From contig JACCXW010000214.1 of assembly GCA_013696785.1 (NCBI GenBank), positions 1 to 15,952 of the forward strand: a DNA stretch of 15,952 nucleotides, in the 5' to 3' direction. Position numbers and translations under genes: made by a program. Of this stretch, positions 13,056 through 15,952 are shown in pieces. The stretch comes from Geodermatophilaceae bacterium. GTDB lineage: Bacteria > Actinomycetota > Actinomycetes > Mycobacteriales > Geodermatophilaceae. The number at the start of each line of letters is the position of its first letter. Positions within the stretch are counted from its first letter, which is position 1. Below the pieces are notes generated by a model. The model did no database searches. It was not told the origin of the DNA and worked only from the letters and a program-made list of their open reading frames with translations.

Positions 13056-14450
13056 GTGGCAAAGCAGCAATTCCGGACCGAGCACGACTCGATGGGAGAC
13101 GTGCTCGTACCGGCCGAGGCCAAGTGGCGGGCGCAGACCCAGCGCGCCGTGGAGAACTTCCCGATCTCCGGCCAGCAGCTCGAACGCTCACACATCCAGG
13201 CCTTGGCCCAGATCAAGGCAGCGGCGGCGAAGGTCAACGCGCGCCTCGGCGTACTGGACAAGTCTGTGGCCGACGCGATCCAAAAGGCCGCCGCCGAAGT
13301 CGCGGCGGGTGACTGGGACGACCAGTTTCCGATCGACGTGTTCCAGACCGGGTCGGGCACGTCGTCGAACATGAACGCGAACGAGGTGCTGGCGACGCTG
13401 GCCGGTGAGAAGCTCGGGCGGGCTGTCCATCCGAACGACCACGTGAACGCGTCGCAGTCCTCCAACGACGTCTTCCCGTCCTCCATCCACATCGCCGCGA
13501 CCAGCGCCGTCGTACGAGATCTGATTCCCGCGCTCGCCCACCTCGCCAAGGCATTGCGGAAGAAGCAGAAGAAGTTCGCGACCGTGGTCAAGTCCGGGCG
13601 AACCCACCTGATGGACGCCACACCGGTCACGCTCGGGCAGGAGTTCGGGGGGTACGCCGCTCAGGTGGAACTCGGCGCCGAACGGCTGCGGGCCAGTCTC
13701 CCCCGGCTCGCCGAGTTGCCCCTCGGCGGGACGGCGGTCGGCACGGGCATCAACACCCCGAAAGGCTTCTCGGCCGCGGTCATCAAGGAGGTCGCCCGGG
13801 CCACGAAGCTGCCGCTGACCGAGGCGCGGGACCACTTCGAAGCCCAGGGCGCCCGCGACGGTCTCGTCGAAACCTCCGGCCAACTCCGAACCATCGCGGT
13901 GTCCCTGACGAAGATCTCGAACGACATCCGGTGGATGGGCTCCGGTCCGCGCGCAGGCCTCGGTGAGATCACCCTTCCCGACCTGCAACCGGGATCGTCG
14001 ATCATGCCGGGCAAGGTGAATCCGGTCATCCCCGAGGCGCTGTGCATGGTGTGCGCCCAGGTGATCGGCAACGATGCCGCGATCACCTTCGGAGGCGCGG
14101 CCGGCAGCTTCGAACTCAACGTGATGTTGCCGATGCTGGCCCGCAACCTGCTGGAAAGCATCAGGCTCCTGACGAACATCTGCCGGCTGTTCGCCGATCG
14201 CTGCGTCGACGGAATCACTGCCAACGAGGAGCGTTGCCTGGAATTGGCCGAGTCCTCGCCCTCAGTGGTCACGCCGCTGAACCGCTTCATCGGCTACGAG
14301 GAGGCCGCGATCGTGGCCAAGCAGTCGCTCAAGGAGCGGAAGACGATCAAGCAGGTCGTGCTGGAGCGCGGCTATGTCGAGGACGGCAAGCTCACCGAGG
14401 CCCAACTCGACTCCGCGCTCGACGTCCTCTCGATGACGAAACCCGCCTAG
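13056..14450 (+). CDS. fumC: Class II fumarate hydratase
   Basis: TCA-cycle enzyme for reversible hydration of fumarate to L-malate; a cytosolic, oxygen-stable tetramer without iron-sulfur cluster. The 464-residue protein is full length. It carries the superfamily signature GSSIMPGKVNP (313-323) with the catalytic serine on that mobile loop (S315), GRTHLMDATP (181-190) with the H184 of the catalytic pair, QTGSGTSSNMNANE (97-110), and ASQSSNDVFP (132-141). FumC is favoured over aspartase or argininosuccinate lyase by the N-terminus (RTEHDSMGDVLVPAEAKWRAQTQRA) and by EFGGYAAQ. The start is GTG 13056, set by its ribosome binding site. Its TAG stop overlaps the TAG of phoH on the other strand within a shared CTAG. 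Confidence 0.95.
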   Translation: MAKQQFRTEHDSMGDVLVPAEAKWRAQTQRAVENFPISGQQLERSHIQALAQIKAAAAKVNARLGVLDKSVADAIQKAAAEVAAGDWDDQFPIDVFQTGSGTSSNMNANEVLATLAGEKLGRAVHPNDHVNASQSSNDVFPSSIHIAATSAVVRDLIPALAHLAKALRKKQKKFATVVKSGRTHLMDATPVTLGQEFGGYAAQVELGAERLRASLPRLAELPLGGTAVGTGINTPKGFSAAVIKEVARATKLPLTEARDHFEAQGARDGLVETSGQLRTIAVSLTKISNDIRWMGSGPRAGLGEITLPDLQPGSSIMPGKVNPVIPEALCMVCAQVIGNDAAITFGGAAGSFELNVMLPMLARNLLESIRLLTNICRLFADRCVDGITANEERCLELAESSPSVVTPLNRFIGYEEAAIVAKQSLKERKTIKQVVLERGYVEDGKLTEAQLDSALDVLSMTKPA

Positions 14451-15814
14451 AGCGGTAGCTCCTCCAGCATCTCCGTGACGAGCGCCGCGATCGGGCTGCG
14501 CTCGGAGCGGGTCAACGTCACGTGGGCGAAGAGCGGGTGGCCCTTGAGTGCCTCGATCACCGCGCTGATGCCGTCGTGCCTGCCCACCCGCAGGTTGTCC
14601 CGTTGCGCCACGTCGTGGGTGAGGACGACACGAGAGCCCGTCCCCAACCGGGACAACACTGTGAGCAGTACGCCGCGCTCGAGCGATTGCGCCTCGTCGA
14701 CGATGACGAATGCGTCATGCAGGGACCGGCCGCGGATGTGCGTGAGCGGGAGCACCTCGAGCATGCCGCGATCGAGAACCTCCTCGACGACCGCCGGCGA
14801 GGCGAGCGAGCCGAGCGTGTCGAAGACCGCCTGCGCCCAGGGCGACATCTTCTCGTTCTCACTGCCCGGCAGGTAGCCGAGCTCCTGGCCGCCGACGGCG
14901 TACAGCGGTCGGAACACGACCACCTTCCGGTGCGCGCGTCGCTCCAGGACGCTGTCCAGTCCCGCGCACAACGCCAACGCCGACTTGCCCGTGCCGGCCC
15001 GGCCACCGAGGGAGACGATGCCGACTTCCGGGTCCATCAGCAGGTCCAGCCCGATCCGCTGCTCGGCCGACCGACCGTGCAGCCCGAACACCTCGCGGTC
15101 GCCCCGCACCAACTGGACTTGCTTGTCACTCGTCACCCGGCCGAGCGCCGAGCCGTTGCCGGACAGCAGGACCAGGCCGGTGTGGCAGGGCATCTCGGCA
15201 GCGTCAGGCAGATAGACGAGTCGGTCGTCGTACAACTGCTGCATGTCCACTGTGGACAGTTCGAGCTCGGCCATGCCGGTCCAGCCCGCATCCACGGCGT
15301 TCTGCGCGCGGTACTCGTCGGCTGCCACTCCGACTGCCGCGGCCTTGACTCGCAGCGGCAGGTCCTTCGTCACCAGAACGACGTCCCGCCCTTCGGCGGC
15401 GAGATTGAGCGCCACGGCGAGGATACGGGTGTCATTCGAGTCGTTTCGGAAGCCGGCCGGCAACACCGCCGGGTCGCTGTGGTTGAGCTCGACGTGCACG
15501 GTGCCGCCGAGCGAGCCCACGGGGACAGGAGCATCCAGCCGACCGTGCTTGATCCGCAGGTCGTCGAGCAGCCGTAAGGATTGCCGCGCGAACCAGCCGA
15601 GTTCCGGGTGATTGCGCTTGTCCTCGAGCTCACCGATGACGACGAGCGGGAGGACGAGATCGTGTTCTTGGAAACGGAGCAGGGCGCCGGGGTCGGACAA
15701 CAGGACGCTGGTGTCCAGAACGTGGGTCCGACGCGGCGTCGGCGATGCGATCGGGTCCGTCGTAGGGCGGGCAGCAGCCACAGGCTCTCCCACAGGCGTG
15801 ACACCCACCTGCAT
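14447..15814 (-). CDS. phoH: PIN domain-PhoH ATPase fusion (PhoH2-like)
   Basis: A 455-residue two-domain protein. The N-terminal PIN ribonuclease domain (about 28-175) has the acidic site D34 (HVLDTSVLL), E62/E64 (VVIGELEDKR), D128 (NDSNDTRILA) and D151 (LVTKDLPLR). The C-terminal PhoH domain (about 245-450) is a P-loop ATPase/helicase-like fold with Walker A GRAGTGKS (271-278) and Walker B FVIVDEAQ (369-376). The mycobacterial PhoH2 counterpart is described as an ATP-dependent RNA helicase and RNase, in some species preceded by an antitoxin-like gene phoAT. Here the upstream gene (right edge) has its stop 21 bases before ATG 15814, so co-transcription is likely. ATG 15814 lacks a clear Shine-Dalgarno; a later in-frame GTG at 15808 is possible. 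Confidence 0.94.
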   Translation of the reverse strand: MQVGVTPVGEPVAAARPTTDPIASPTPRRTHVLDTSVLLSDPGALLRFQEHDLVLPLVVIGELEDKRNHPELGWFARQSLRLLDDLRIKHGRLDAPVPVGSLGGTVHVELNHSDPAVLPAGFRNDSNDTRILAVALNLAAEGRDVVLVTKDLPLRVKAAAVGVAADEYRAQNAVDAGWTGMAELELSTVDMQQLYDDRLVYLPDAAEMPCHTGLVLLSGNGSALGRVTSDKQVQLVRGDREVFGLHGRSAEQRIGLDLLMDPEVGIVSLGGRAGTGKSALALCAGLDSVLERRAHRKVVVFRPLYAVGGQELGYLPGSENEKMSPWAQAVFDTLGSLASPAVVEEVLDRGMLEVLPLTHIRGRSLHDAFVIVDEAQSLERGVLLTVLSRLGTGSRVVLTHDVAQRDNLRVGRHDGISAVIEALKGHPLFAHVTLTRSERSPIAALVTEMLEELPL

Positions 15815-15835
15815 CGTCGAAGGGTCCGGACCGCC

Positions 15836-15952
15836 CTAGCGCGTACCGCACGAGGGGTTGGTGCCGGCCCCCTCGCAACTGTTCCTCAGCACGCTCAGGG
15901 CCTCCAGGGCGGCCCGGGTCTCGGTCCGCCACCGCCACGCTAAGGCCGTCGC
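15836..15952 (-). CDS. Unidentified protein, C-terminal fragment (enters from right edge)
   Basis: Open frame of 38 codons reading in from the right edge and ending at TAG 15836-15838. Nearly every codon ends in G or C (36 of 38), as in the real genes here, whereas the neighbouring frame has a stop at once and no such bias; this supports coding. The peptide includes WRTETRAALEALSVLRNS and ends CEGAGTNPSCGTR, with two cysteines near the C-terminus. I cannot assign a family. It lies 21 bases upstream of phoH on the same strand and may share its transcript. A PhoAT-type antitoxin is conceivable from position only; nothing in the residues proves it. Confidence 0.55.
   Translation of the reverse strand, partial: ATALAWRWRTETRAALEALSVLRNSCEGAGTNPSCGTR

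Noticed and set aside
14522..15577. Plus-strand open frame (351 codons) opposite phoH
   Set aside because: Shadow of the PIN-PhoH gene; no ribosome site or family motif.

Overview
This is a stretch of GC-rich bacterial chromosome. Its gene content and order point to the Actinomycetes (Actinobacteria): an Ada-AlkA fusion followed by ogt, a GltA2-type citrate synthase, a PIN-PhoH protein, DUF4245, DUF6542 and DUF1707 proteins, and a lipid-droplet-associated protein. From memory, much of the order (ychF, DUF6542, ispH, lipid-droplet protein, xseA, xseB, DUF4245, glpX, fumC, phoH) matches the Mycobacterium tuberculosis region around Rv1095-Rv1112. The order or genus cannot be settled from this window. 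I see no mobile element, CRISPR array, rRNA, tRNA or foreign island. Coding density is very high, and no gap between genes exceeds about 130 bases.

Layout, left to right. A cupin-like gene runs off the left edge (minus). ychF (minus) diverges from a repair cluster on the plus strand: an Ada-AlkA fusion, ogt, rmuC and a DUF6542 membrane protein. ispH (minus) converges on DUF6542. Divergent from ispH are a lipid-droplet-associated protein, xseA and xseB (plus). A DUF4245 membrane protein (minus) converges on xseB and diverges from glpX (plus). A DUF1707 protein (minus) converges on glpX and diverges from gltA citrate synthase (plus). A single-pass protein with a PYGQQ-repeat tail (minus) converges on gltA and diverges from fumC (plus). 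phoH (minus) converges on fumC, and an unidentified gene enters from the right edge (minus) just upstream of phoH.

Functionally there are two themes. One is genome maintenance: alkylation sensing and repair (AlkA fusion, Ogt), RmuC, and both subunits of exonuclease VII. The other is central carbon metabolism: GlpX (gluconeogenesis), citrate synthase and fumarase (TCA cycle), plus IspH (last step of the MEP isoprenoid pathway).

The most consistent signal beyond the genes is transcriptional. Five genes (ychF, the DUF6542 gene, ispH, xseB, the DUF1707 gene) have a TANNNT -10 box only 6-8 bases before the start codon, the pattern expected for leaderless mRNAs. Convergent pairs end very close together, and two of them share both stop codons inside one CTAG. 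I did not find a convincing new multi-gene system. The least understood item is the PYGQQ-tail protein with a four-cysteine C-terminal domain.
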